Assembly: GCF_002105155.1 (NCBI RefSeq)
Contig: NW_019028980.1
Span: forward strand, 310,001 to 374,000
From: Lobosporangium transversale
Taxonomy: Eukaryota; Mortierellomycota; Mortierellomycetes; Mortierellales; Mortierellaceae
Direction: 5' to 3'
DNA length: 64,000 nucleotides
The notes beneath the pieces were generated by a model. It did not search any database and was not told the origin of the DNA. It worked only from the letters and a program-made list of their open reading frames with translations. Each line of letters begins with the position of its first letter. The first letter of the stretch is position 1. A program made the position numbers and the translations under genes. This document shows, piece by piece, positions 36,176 through 48,236 of this stretch.

Positions 36176-37803
36176 TTAATAACGTAGTACATCTTTACCA
36201 CGATGAGCCCGCAATGTTGCAGTTTTGAATCCCCAGAATAACCCTAACCGGAGACACCGCAGTTTTTCTTGCTCAAGCCAATCCACCACTTGATGCTTCC
36301 AATACACAGCGGGAGAGTGATGCATCAACGTTGTACTTGGAATGTGATGTTGAATTGCAGATAATGGGATACTCGAGGGCGATATTGCTTGAGAGACCGA
36401 TGGTAGTAAATTAGGCTGGAATGGTGGGGCTGAAGGGAGCGCAGTTATCGAGGCTGGTGTTTGCACTGAGCTCGCAACCATCTCCTGACAGCGATAGGAA
36501 GAAGAAGAAACTGATGATGATCCTGGTATTGAGCACGTCTGGGCATCCAATGCATCAGGATAACTGGCAGTGGAAGCGGCGCCAGAGTTAATGAAAGCAG
36601 AAGCTGTAGTGGTGATTGTCTGGATAATCTTTCGATGATGTGGCAACACGAGTGGTGATGGCAACTGCAAGCCTGGGGTCATAGGTAATGAGCCTCTTGT
36701 CCCTGAGTCAAGGATCTTATTCTCGCTTCTGTATTGATCAGTGTCTTCTACCTCTTGCTGACGCCAATATGAATAATATTCTTCTCGGAACCAAGTGGGT
36801 GAGAGCAAAAGCTTTTGATTGGCAAAGATTGATCCTGAAACTGTGAGCTTATAGGTCAATTTCCACAGCACAGCGTCATTCGCAATGAGACTAAGCCCAG
36901 TATTAAATAAAAGTATTTCAATAAACCAGTCTCCAGTTCTTTGAATGCTTTCCTGAATGAATTCTATTTAAAATAAACCTTGTACATATAATGTCATGTT
37001 GTACCGGAGCATTTATTCCAAGGAATCAAAAAGTTTAATTAATACCTGTAAAATCGCTTATTCACGACCATGAGTCGCCCAAGGTCCTTGCAATCTCCAG
37101 CTAGAACGTAAAAGACCATCCTCCAGACATCATCGACGAGATCAAAGCTAGATGGCCCTCTTGAGCTATAGTTGGAGGTTGAGGTATCTCCAATGGCCCG
37201 AGTGTTTTGTTCATGCTTGTAGTCCAGTTCATGATTGCGTCCATGCCCATATTTTTTTGATATACTCTGCCCACAGTCTTGCTTGGGTATAGCTCCGCTA
37301 TGGTTATCTAGCGCATCTCGAGCCTCTAGGCCTTCATACTGCTGCGATCTACGGGACCACTGTCGCTGCACTAGTGGTTTTAAACAATTTCCTCGATGAT
37401 TATGAAAAAAGAGCTGCCTCTGCTGTTCTTGTTGCAGATGTTGCTGTTTCTGAATATATGCCATCTGATGCTGCTTCTGAATCACAAGTCGCTCGATATC
37501 ATCACCACTTAAGTCTTGCGCCGTATCCGTCAATGGACTAATGACCGATGATGATGGTGATAATGTAGAGGATAGAAGGTGTGATGGAGGCAATGCAGTT
37601 ATAGAATAGGACGGGGAGCTCGAGGAATTGCTTGGAGATGGAAAGGGTGATGATGATGGGGAGAGCGGTGGAACTGTCTCTGGGCTTTCAACTTCTTTAT
37701 TGAGCGTATCTTTTCTGGTTAAATTGCTGGATACAGCAACCTCTTCATACTGAATTTCAATTTCCCTTGCATGGGCTGGTTGAGGAGCTATGGCAGTTGA
37801 CAT
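36176..37803 (-). CDS. F-box-like protein with disordered N-terminus
   Basis: Exons 37803-37046 and 36890-36176 sum to 1473 nt (490 residues). The first 210 residues are rich in Ser, Pro and Gln (QKQHQMAYIQKQQHLQQEQQ near 145-165) and probably disordered. An F-box-like segment spans the splice site: SFDLVDDVWRMVFYVLAGDC, then LMVVNKRFY, then LIANDAVLWKLTYK. The second half has LLLSPTWFREEYYSYW and another Ser/Pro-rich stretch. Skp1 binding is likely; the substrate part is unknown. It faces the F-box/LRR gene tail to tail, with an A tract at 36114-36138 between them. ATG 37803 is preceded by CAAA repeats in the leader. Confidence 0.72.
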
Positions 37804-38377
37804 GCTCTGATTATCTCCTCTTAAAACGCGGATATAAAAAATGAGAGGAAAAAATGTGAGACTGGAATGTGAAAAAAAAAAAACAAAAAAAAAACAAACA
37901 AACAAACAAACAAACAAACAAATATTATACTTATAGTTTCAACATTATTCGCGTTTCGTCTGCAATGTAATATTTAGAGCATGGCATGGTGTTTATAAGA
38001 AAAAAGTAGGAAGCCTTGCAAGAAACATTGGGGCGTCAACATGATCAGATTAGATCAGATCAGATCATGTAATAAAAAACCCTGTCAGGAACAGTAAACA
38101 GTGGGATACATATTTCAATGTAAAGATGTAAAATATCGGTTACTGCATCAAGATCAGTATCCGGAGCACGATAAAAATAAAAAATTACAGCTTTGCCTGA
38201 AACATCTGTTCAAATGTAGTCTGATTGTCATCGACACGGTAAAACTGCAATGAGCTTTGTTCATGTGTATTTCTTTATTGGCTTGACAAAGCCTTTTCCA
38301 CACTACAATCTGCCACTACCTCTCAAAGTGCTGAGCATTTTTCAAATCAGAACCCCCTTGAGTATGCAAAAATGCGA
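37804..38377. other. Intergenic, with CAAA and GATCA repeats
   Basis: This holds the promoter of the F-box-like gene and the 3' flank of RPB2. At 37893-37922 there are about seven CAAA units. At 38042-38068 a short cluster of GATCA units reads as a near-palindrome. No gene supported. Confidence 0.5.
37893..37922. repeat. CAAA tetranucleotide microsatellite
   Basis: About seven CAAA units upstream of an F-box-like gene start. Confidence 0.8.
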
Positions 38378-41300
38378 CTATTGTCTCAAACTCGAATCTA
38401 CGGTAAAGAGGCGAGGCGCAATTGCCATAGCCATCAACTCTTGCAACAACAGCTTCATGGCATATGGGATATGAACCTGTGAAATTTCTGTCGTGTTCTT
38501 GCAGGCTCGGCACTCAAAGCTGTTCTTGGAGAGTGATGCAATTGCCATGAGTCCACAAAGGTCACAAACATGTACCCGATACGCGTCTGATGCATCAAAT
38601 AGACGCTCTTTCAAAAACTGGGCCACTCCGTGGGAAATCATACTAAAATCATTTACCAAGATCATCGTTAATAGCAAAATAAATGTCCATTATGACATAC
38701 GAATGTTCGGTATGAGTAATGCATGTCTTTCTTACCAATCACGCTCCATCTCTCCGAAACGAAGACCACCATCACGACTTCTTCCTTCAACAGGCTGGCG
38801 CGTCAAAATCTGGACGGGGCCACGCGCACGGGAATGTATCTTGTCATCGACCATGTGTTTCAGACGCTGATAGTATGTAGGTCCCAGGAAGACTTGTGCT
38901 GTCAGCTTACGTCCTGTATGTCCATTGTACATGACCTCGAATCCGCGCTGCTGGTAGTTGTGTTTTCGAAGCGCCTCCGATATGGCCTCCACAGTGACAT
39001 CAGTGAATGGCGTTGCATCTCCCTCACTGCCCTCCAGTGTTGAAACTTTAGATAGTAGACATTCCACCAAATGCCCGATAGTCATACGAGAAGGAATGGC
39101 ATGTGGGTTGATGATAATATCGGGTGTGATGCCTTCTGCTGTAAAAGGCATATCCTCTTGACGATATGTGATACCAATGGTGCCCTTTTGACCGTGACGA
39201 GATGCGAACTTGTCTCCCATCTGAGGTACACGAGTTGAACGAACGCGGACTTTGACGAATTTAACACCTTCATGATTGGTCGTCAACATCACTTGATCCA
39301 CAATACCTGTTTCTGTACTTTTAAGTGGCGTTGATGCATCCAATTTGGAGTGGGATCCTGTGCGCTGACCTAACTCAGTCGAATCTTCTGGAATAGGCTT
39401 CGTCTTCCCAATGATGATGTCATCTCCAGAGACTCTGGTCCCAGGAGCAATCAGACCATCATCATCCAACTTTTCATACGTCCCATGGCGCAAACGCAGC
39501 ACATGCTCTCGTGTAGGTTTCTCGAATTCTTCCATAACGGTCATACCGACTTTCTTTTCCTGATCCATGTATGTTCGGAAATACAAACTACGGAACAGAC
39601 CGCGATCAATCGAAGACTGGTTCATGATCACGGAATCTTCTTGGTTGTATCCCGAGTAACAGAGAATGGCAACTATGGCATTTTGACCAGCTGGCAGTTC
39701 TCGAAATCGCAGATACTCCATTGAGCGAGTTGTTGCGAGTGGCTTTTGGGGGTAATACAAGATATTAGCGAGTGTATCCATGCGAACCTGGTAGTTTGTC
39801 ACGTATATGCCCATGGCCTGTTTGCCCATAGCAGACTGGTAGGTGTTACGAGGTGACTATGACAGCGGATGGTGTTCGGTATACATATTAGATACGGGAG
39901 TCGGGATCAATGTAACATTGAACTACAACATGCGCAGAATGACATAAACCCATACGTACCTGGTTATGATCGGGGAAGGGGATAATACTAGCACAAATAC
40001 CCAGGATCATGCTTGGGTGAATCTCGCAATGTGTCCATGTATGCAAAGATACAGAGGATGCTCCTTTGAGCCTTCCTGATGCATCTCTTGGTTGCTTTAC
40101 ATGATGCGTCTGACGAGACTCTACAAGGTCTTCCGGGGTCATGCAGATCAAGATAGTCTCCTCTTCCTCTGCGTCTACATATTCAACAATACCATTGGCT
40201 AACAAATCATTCCAACCCCAGGGTTCCTAAATTTGTAAAGAAAAAAGTAATTGTAAGAGAAGGAGTTCTGTTGGTTTTCACGTTATTTAGTATGCGAAGT
40301 AATTCCACTCTCTATTCACCTACCACTGTCTTGCCCTCCTCGTTAACGTACATAGGCTGAGAGAGTTCATCTATATGCTCTTTCCTTATCAAAAGTCTTT
40401 GATCTTCGACAATGAACAGCGGTCGCAAACATCGTCCAGCATCCGTGTACATCCTAAGCTCTTTCTCTCTTATGTCTTTGACGATCGATACCTCAGGGTT
40501 GATATCTAGGTTTCTACGGAGACGCTTCAGTGTACTAACTAGACTGCTGGGATCACGGTGAACGCCAGCCCAGACACCATTTACAAAGACCTTAGTTGCA
40601 TCCAAAATATTGTTCGCAGTCAACTCCTCCAAGTTCTCCATGCCCCATTCCTCCAAAAACTCAATGATGGGCGCTGAAGGCGAGCCGACAGAAATAGTGG
40701 TCATAAGTGCCAAGTTCTTGACTAGACCACATGCCTGACCTTCAGGTGTCTCTGCCGGACAAACCATACCCCAATGAGTGTTATGTAATTGGCGAGGCTT
40801 AGCAATCTTCCCGTCACGCCCAATTGGCGTATTACAACGACGCAAATGAGATAAAGTTGAGGCAAATGTATATCTGTTTAACACTTGCGATACTCCAGCT
40901 CTGGATTGCATGGCCTTCATTTGCTCCCCCCAGTTTCCTGTTGCGAGCGAGTACTTGAGCCCATTGGTAATGGTGTTTGATTTTACTGCCACCGAAAGAA
41001 CGAAATCTTTGTTCGAATCAATGCACTAAGGGATATTCATTCAGGGTTTGGCTCATGAGCATTTTTTAAACGCAATATTCGGACAAGACCTCGAAATTAA
41101 ATAAATAACAAGATACCTTGCGGAGGTACTTGCTAACATCCTTTGTAAGCTTGAGGAACAGGATTTTGAAAAGTCCACCCAAAAGAGGCCCAGCTAAATC
41201 CATGCGCTTCTTTCCATAATGATCACGGTCATCTACATCACGACGATGGAGAGCAGCTAACAGTAGGCGATGGATCATATATCCAAAGAAATAGGCTTTA

Positions 41301-42853
41301 CGGGTCTGGTTGTGCGACTGAGTTCCAACATGAGGTAGAAATTCCTTTTGCAAAATTTCAGTAGCATATCTGGTTCGCTTATCCTTGGTGGCTCCGACAG
41401 TCGTTCCACGCTTGCCAATATAATCGAGTGCGACTTCTTTGTCCTGAATAACGAACGCCTGCTCAATACATGGTTTCAACATTTCCAGCATTTGATAGTC
41501 ATTCCTATCATAGCAGATGTGCTCCAAAACATCGCGATCAGCGACAAGACCTAGTGCACGGAAAACAACCACCACTGGAACACCATCTCTAATGTATGGT
41601 AATGTCGCTTCGATCGTCTGCCCAGTACCAGCACGCTCAGCTGAACGAGCAAGCAATTTAACAAAACATGGAGACGCGTTCTTGGATCCTCGCTCCATAG
41701 AGCTCCTAATCTCTGCCGTGTACGAGTATTTATTTCCTTGAGGCTTACTAAACACATATACCGTATTGGTTGCCATTCGTTCCTGGGCAATCAACACCTT
41801 TTCAGAGCCATTAATCACAAAGTAACCTCCCTAAGAATTATTGGCATAGACACAGATTTAGTTCATTAGGAAAATGTCCCTAGAGGACGACCCATAGACA
41901 GTAAAAGGAAATGAAGCCAAAAGATAGTCTCTACCTGGTCATATTGGCACTCATTCATCTTCTGAAGCTCACTATCATCCAGCCCTGTCAACATACAATA
42001 TGTCGATTTGAGCATAATAGGAACCATCCCAATAAATATCTTATTCATTGCTCCACTACCCTCGTTCCCTTCTTCCTCAATGAACATATCGTTGGGGTTC
42101 ATCTTGTCCTTGTTCCGTTCATGGCGAGGGTTAGCGACTTTGACAGTCTTTTGCATATCAACATACAATGGTGCTGCATAGCTGGACACAGTTACCAACA
42201 TGTGTTAGGTCAATTTCATACGAACAGATTCATTCCACGAATTTAAGTTCTATCAGGTAGTAAGCAACCTGGGGTGAGTAAAGAAGAACCATTACGTTAA
42301 ACTGCGGAGACGCGCCTCGTGAGGGTACATTGGCTGTGTCGAACCGTCCGCCTCGGTCATGCTAGGGCGAGACAGATAGATTTGACCAAAGTTGATTTCA
42401 TAACGTTTCTATGAGAGCATTGTAAGTTTTGCACCGATCAACTCGATTAATAAAAAAAAGGCCGTCTCAAATGCGGCAGTATGGAAATAAGTGATGCTGA
42501 TGCATACCGTAACATCGCCCTCAGCGCCAGTGTGCTGGCTCGACGTTTGCAAAATCAAGTTTGAGTTCTCATCAACTAGCTCTTGCATGGTATTCTGGAT
42601 AAATTCATCAAAAGAATCAAGTTGCTGTCTGACAAGACCCTTGTCTTCAAAGAAGGACGAGATCACAGCCCAACAATCCTCTTGAGTAATAGTCTCTTCT
42701 TCTTCTTCTTCCAGATAATAGTGCTCTATTGTGTTCGATTTTGTGTCATGTCATGAGGCTGCTGTGTTAAATTGATTTGCCGTCCTTGGTCAATATGTCA
42801 GCCTAAGCGTTGCGTAGTGCCATCAGATAGTGAAAGTCACCTTGCTCATCCAT
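38378..42853 (-). CDS. RPB2: DNA-directed RNA polymerase II second-largest subunit
   Basis: Nine exons (42853-42841, 42725-42508, 42408-42296, 42181-41935, 41830-41117, 41025-40324, 40226-39960, 39856-38736, 38642-38378) sum to 3660 nt, or 1219 residues, close to yeast Rpb2. Diagnostic text: [18 protein letters not shown] and [18 protein letters not shown] at the N-terminus (Pol II type, unlike the Pol I and III homologues); [55 protein letters not shown] near residue 971 in the active-centre region; and a C-terminal zinc site CDLC and CRAC near 1157. The end [16 protein letters not shown] and APRLFT matches the clamp-contact region. It forms the catalytic core of Pol II with RPB1 in the nucleus. 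All splice sites keep phase. The 13-nt first exon is small but needed for the start. Confidence 0.97.
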
Positions 42854-44018
42854 TTTGTGAGATGGTTGTATTGACTTGTAGTGAAAGACAACGGATGGGC
42901 AGGCAGACAGACAGACAGACAAGAAGGAACAAGGAACTCGATCCTGACCGTGATCGACTATGAGCAAGGAAAACGGTGAACGCTTCAGAAGTGAAAACGA
43001 TGAACGCTTTAGAAATGAAAACAGAATCCGTAGGTGGATTGGCAATCACAAGTTCATCACCGTGACAGAGACAGCTTTATAACCTCTTACTAGAGTTAAG
43101 GGGTAATATGTGATGCCATCGAACGAGGCATTGACGCGACACTGCTAACGTCTTCGAGCCATTGTTTTATTTCGATTAACTGAGGGTGATACAGGGATTT
43201 GGATGGATCAACATGGCTTCTTCCTGAGTTAGGCAAAGCTTCGGCCCACAATGAATCTTTCGAGTAAAGTTTTTTGGCACAAAGTATACCAAAGAAGATT
43301 CCATGCAGTATGATTTCTCGCTCAATTGTCTTACGATAATGGTCGTTTGTTCATATCTTCCTCTAATACTATGGATAGATTAACAAAGCGTCAGAGTAGA
43401 TCGACAGCATCCATTCAGTGTCTCTGTAGAAGTCAACCCCAGTTTTGAAAGAGATTTGGCTCTTGGGCTCACTCTTGCACATTCACACAAACCTATTGAA
43501 TTCAACCCTTTCTCCCCTGTGTTGGGACTGGGAATGAGGAATGCAGTCCCACATGCACATTCACTCCGCTCCCTTCTTACTTATTCGTTCCATTCATTGA
43601 CAGGGTTATCCTTTCACTTTTCATGCTTCACTGCACGCCCTCTGAAAGACCCCGGCACAACTCCTCTCTATTCTCTAATTTTCCTTCTTCGTCCCATTCT
43701 CTTCTATTTCTCGGACTTGTTGCCTTTCACATCCTTTCCCACTCCCTCTGTCCACTCCCACCCTCCACTCTCACTCTTCACTCGCTTTTTCTCTTTTCTC
43801 TGGTCCCTCAATTGCTTCCTACTGTTAGTCGTCACTATTCTTTGTGCTTCGTTTCGCCACTGCCTCTTTTTTTTCTTTTTTTACCCTTTCCTTATCCTCA
43901 CATCTCACTCATAGTTGATTCTCACTCGCCGCAGCTCGCGGAATCATCATATTTCATTCAATACCTCCAACCAACACTCCTCCCTTCTTCCTTCGGATCC
44001 CTTTTGTATCGTTTCTTC

Positions 44019-44049
<31 letters not shown>

Positions 44050-44451
44050 CTTTTTTATTTTTATTTCTCACCTTCTCCGCTTGGGGCGTACCCATTGAAT
44101 CCTCTCTGAGAAATCGTGTTTGCGAGCCGATTCCCACATGGGTATGCAAAATCAATTGTGCTCGATCTTTGTTTTGACATTTCCCTCTGCTGCCATTGAT
44201 TCTCACACTTTTTGTACCATTTTTCTCTTTTTCTACTATATGCCTTTTGCATCCTGTTTTCCCGATCCTGACAGCTCGCATCCCATGTAAGTACCAAATG
44301 CATCTCGTCCTATGTTTTCGCACATCAGATATTACTTGTTTTTCCTCCCAAACAATGTTGTCTAGATACTAACGGCACCGAGTGTGCGCACTCAACTGGA
44401 CGCGATGCTGATCTTTTTTTTTTTTCTTTTTTTCTCGTCATTCCGACAGTA
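42854..44451. promoter_or_regulatory. Divergent RPB2 / PHD-gene promoter region, pyrimidine-rich on the plus side
   Basis: The RPB2 promoter is at the left, with GACA repeats at about 42904-42921. From about 43590 to 44050 the plus strand is almost all C and T, ending in a T tract near 44020-44044. It is likely the leader or promoter of the PHD gene. The PHD gene start codon probably lies in 44150-44450 but could not be fixed. Open frames in the CT tract are compositional. Confidence 0.5.
42904..42921. repeat. GACA tetranucleotide repeat upstream of RPB2
   Basis: Four to five GACA units about 50 bp upstream of the RPB2 start. Confidence 0.75.
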
Positions 44452-46695
44452 GCATCCCCACGAAGAAGCCATCGCAGTGGCAATCCCAAGAGCAAGAAAA
44501 TTGTCGAAGACGACGACGGTGGTCAGACTCGTTGTGTCTGCAATCAGCAACGTAAGGCTTTTCAGACACCATTCTTCCATGCTTACATGACCTATTCTCA
44601 CGCGTGCATCAGACGCACTTTGTATTTCTTTTTGTTTGTTTGTGAACCAAGTTTTTTCTTAGCATTCATCCCTGGTCTCTCGCGCATGCTGAGGACACTA
44701 TTCCTTTCATTGCTAAACACATTGATCACACAAATATACACACCATTACTTATACTTAACTCATGTTCAAATATTCCATGAAACATTAGACCATGAAGGT
44801 GTCATGATCCAATGCGAAACTTGCAAGGTCTGGCAACACTGTCCATGTGTTGGACTAGGTGATGGTGAGGTCACTCCTGACAAGTACTACTGCGACGCTT
44901 GTCGTCCAGAGAACCATCCATATAGAGTACAAGACGGTCAACTGTAAGTTTGACTTTAATCCTCAAAGAGACCCCCTATCCGTTTCTCTCTCCCATTGCG
45001 CACAGAACGCAGTCTTGCGTCCTCTTTTTTTGCTCACTTTTATATTGTTCTCCTCTCACATCTACACTTGGATAGAATTTCAAATATTAAGAATGCTACC
45101 CCGCAAGTATCTTCGATATCTACTACAGGCACAAAGGCAAAATCGTCCAAAAAGAGGAGCACCATGAATTCCAAGGACGCCGCATTCTTCATGGATCACA
45201 CAGCGGAGTATTCAAGTAAGGACGACCATAACCACCTATTGCCAGTCAACAACACAGGCGTTCAAACGAACAACGACAGCGAGAACCTTATCAATGGCCA
45301 CCATCGAACTTCGAAGCGCCGGAAAAGGATGGACAGTAATGTCGACCCCAATGATAACCCAAACACTCTTCGCAATGCCAATGGACAGGCTGGGGATCAA
45401 AAGTCTGGTCATACTGCTGCAGCAGAAAAAGATGTGGAAATGCAAGCGAGTGTTACAAGCAGCTCACCAAAGACAACACAAGGCAAGAATAAGACTCAAG
45501 CTCGTACAGTAAAGCCCAAGAAAACCATCAAATTGTCCTCCACTCAGTCTCCTCCTAATTCTCCAGGAGTTATAGAAGAAGAAGAGGCCATGCATGGTCA
45601 AGACGGTCAGAATGGTATGGAGTCAATCCAATCCACTTCATTACCAACGCAATTAACGCGCAGAGTGAGTGGCAAGAAAGGCGCCCGCACCGTTCCTGAG
45701 GGATCAATAGGCTCTACATCACACGTAAAACGAAAAAAATCAATTAAATCAGACACACCACAATTAGACGAACAGTCCCACAGCTCAGATCAAGAAGAAC
45801 CAGATTTTGATCAGAACGAATCAGCGCAGGATACTACGGGTGTGTGCACAATCACATGACAAGAACCTGAAGTGCTTCTATGCAATTGGGCCTCCAATAT
45901 TAAACATGGCTTTGCTCTTATATCCCTTTCATAGATGCAACTACGGACTTTAAACCTAGCTCTAACAACCATCGCAGCCAAGGTGACAATTCTAACCTAC
46001 TACATCCAACTATCAAGCGACCAAGCTCTCAAAAGGGCCATCTTGGCGATTCAGATACACCAACTCCTTCAGGCACGCCTCAGCCAATGCAGCCGGCGCC
46101 TCCTACTAAGGTTAAATATCCCTCCCCAAGAATGACCTTCAAGGACATGAACAAGCGCGCCCAGCAACTCTTGGAGTATATCAGCCGAGTCCAAGTGGAA
46201 ATGACTGAGCTGCAAAATAAGGCGAAGCATGATATACTCAAAGAAATGGCATGCGTGCCACAAGCAAAGTCGTCTGGCTTGACTGTTGACACTGCAATGC
46301 AAGCACTTAAGCCTGGCTCTTCAGATACCGAATCTCGCTGGCTTTCAACTCCTCCACAGTCGGTGCACGAATTGGGACATGGAGATGGATCAGAGCAGAT
46401 TCTAGTGGCAAAATCACTGTTTAAGAATGGTGTCGAAGAAAACATGGTTTTAGCTTTGAGTACAACAGAGTCTGATTTCAAGAAGGATAAGGCCCCGATG
46501 ACCCCACCTCACCAGCCTACTATTGATTGTGGTGTTGCTGAATTAATGGAGGTCGACAGCGTCGTTTCCTTAAATGATCATAGTCAGTATGAGAGCAGTA
46601 CAAGGCCTACCATGGTTACTAGTTTGGATTTGATGGAGAAACTAACAGGTGAATTGATTAGTTTTCAAGAAAAATATGGACATTTTGGGGAGTGA
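44452..46695 (+). CDS. PHD-finger chromatin protein, Cti6-like (5' end not resolved)
   Basis: Exons 44452-44551, 44790-44943, 45076-45839 and 45935-46695 keep phase throughout. The start codon lies upstream of the first one and was not found. The PHD finger spans the first two: CVCNQQ, GVMIQCETCKVWQH, CPCVG and KYYCDAC give the C4-H-C3 zinc ligands. The SPRRSHRSGNPKSKK leader and the long Ser/Lys-rich middle are low complexity, with nuclear-localisation-like runs (TSKRRKRMD, HVKRKKSIK). Near the C-terminus PSPRMTFKDMNKRAQQLLEY and ISRVQVEMTELQ form a helix like the tail of Cti6 relatives. Cti6 belongs to the Rpd3L histone deacetylase complex and its finger binds methylated histone H3. That role is inferred from finger plus tail. 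Confidence 0.8.
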
Positions 46696-46972
46696 TATAT
46701 TTGTTTTTCATTATGCCTTTTGTTTTTTGTTTTTTCTCCTGTTGCTGCTATCGACTTTTTTTTTTTTTTTTTTTTTTCTCATTTTCTCTTGTAATTTTAC
46801 CACACCCCTGTGGACAGTCTAACTCCTCCGTCTTATTTGCTTTTCTATGTACCATCATTATCGTCATCAACACTACCATTCTTCTATTCTTGATCGATTT
46901 CCGACATATGTCGTTTGTAGTATATATTTCTCTGTCGTTTCCATGATTCAAGAGTAACAACACCAATAAAAA

Positions 46973-47010
<38 letters not shown>

Positions 47011-48182
47011 GGATTTTGAATTGACAAATGACAAGCAATGTGGGAAAGGGTATTTAAAAATGTGATTGGACGGACAGATTCAGTAGACGAATGAGGAAGT
47101 GAATGTGAAAAAGAAAGCGGGGAGTGGATGAGAGATATCAAGCACGTTAACTCTGAGCATCGGAAGAGAAGAGAAGCAAAGCAGAGTAATGAAAAACGTG
47201 TTTACAACAAAAGATAATGTATTAATACACATAAAAGAGTAAAGTTACTCTTTATCATTGTCCTTGAACGTCGTATGTCACACATGTACAAGGGGATTTT
47301 GGCCAGTAAATTTAATGATCCACTTCAACATTAACCATAATTCATCCTGCATTGTACGACTCTCACTGCTCAAAATAAACTGATTTTGAACTAATCAACG
47401 ACTGTCCCTTATCGCTTTCTCGAGATACAGGTTCAAGATTCACCCGCCATGACTAAAATCATTGACTCTACCATGACCACGAAGATCGACCGTAAACTAT
47501 ATTACACGCTTGATTGCAAACACGTTAATTATTTATTTATTTGTTTGCCTGCTCAATTTTAACGGCAATCAATCAACGCTTCTGCCTTCTACCCCCTTTT
47601 TTTTCCTATTGTCAGAAAGAAAGGGACGAGTAGCGAGGTAGATGAGACCCAAGACAAATCCTTGAGCTATTCTTTTGAAGAATGATAGGGTCAATTGAGT
47701 CGGTCATTGAGAGAGCGTAGATGTCTTTCTGTGTTACTTCCGACATACCATTGTTTTCAGTTCTCTGGGCGTGTTTTTGTTTGTTTATTCGTTCAGACAC
47801 ATGGTAACGTCTGCGATATAATAAACAGAAGATAGCGCTTACTGTCCTACTGTGCTAACGTGGCAGCCAGCATACATTATCAAGTGAACAACTCTTGCAA
47901 TCCCACACAAATCCGCATGGCGATATCTCCGGGTCTACTTCAACTAGGCTTTATCTTCTGTGTTTTCTCTTTTTCTTTCTTTCTCTCTAGCTCTAACTCT
48001 TTATCAATCTGTTCCTTGCGCTCACACACCTTCTTCCTGGCTGTTTTCCTTAATTCTTACTTTTACTCTCCTCCTTACTCTTACTCAGGATTCACTACTC
48101 CATCGGGATCTTTACCAAACATAATCAATGTCTTTCGCGTGATCTCAAGCTTCTCTTTTCTATCCTTGTATTTATTTGTGTG

Positions 48183-48214
<32 letters not shown>

Positions 48215-48236
48215 TTCATAATCAACAGAGCTTAGA
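46696..48236. promoter_or_regulatory. Intergenic with pyrimidine-rich leader
   Basis: The 3' flank of the PHD gene has a T tract near 46757-46778 and an A tract at 46978-47007. From about 47930 to 48215 the plus strand is CT-rich and ends in a T tract at 48188-48216, just before the methyltransferase ATG. No gene is supported. Confidence 0.45.

Noticed and set aside
47420-47445. Sequence similar to a tRNA B box
   Set aside because: The last positions of the box do not match and no A box or cloverleaf could be placed.
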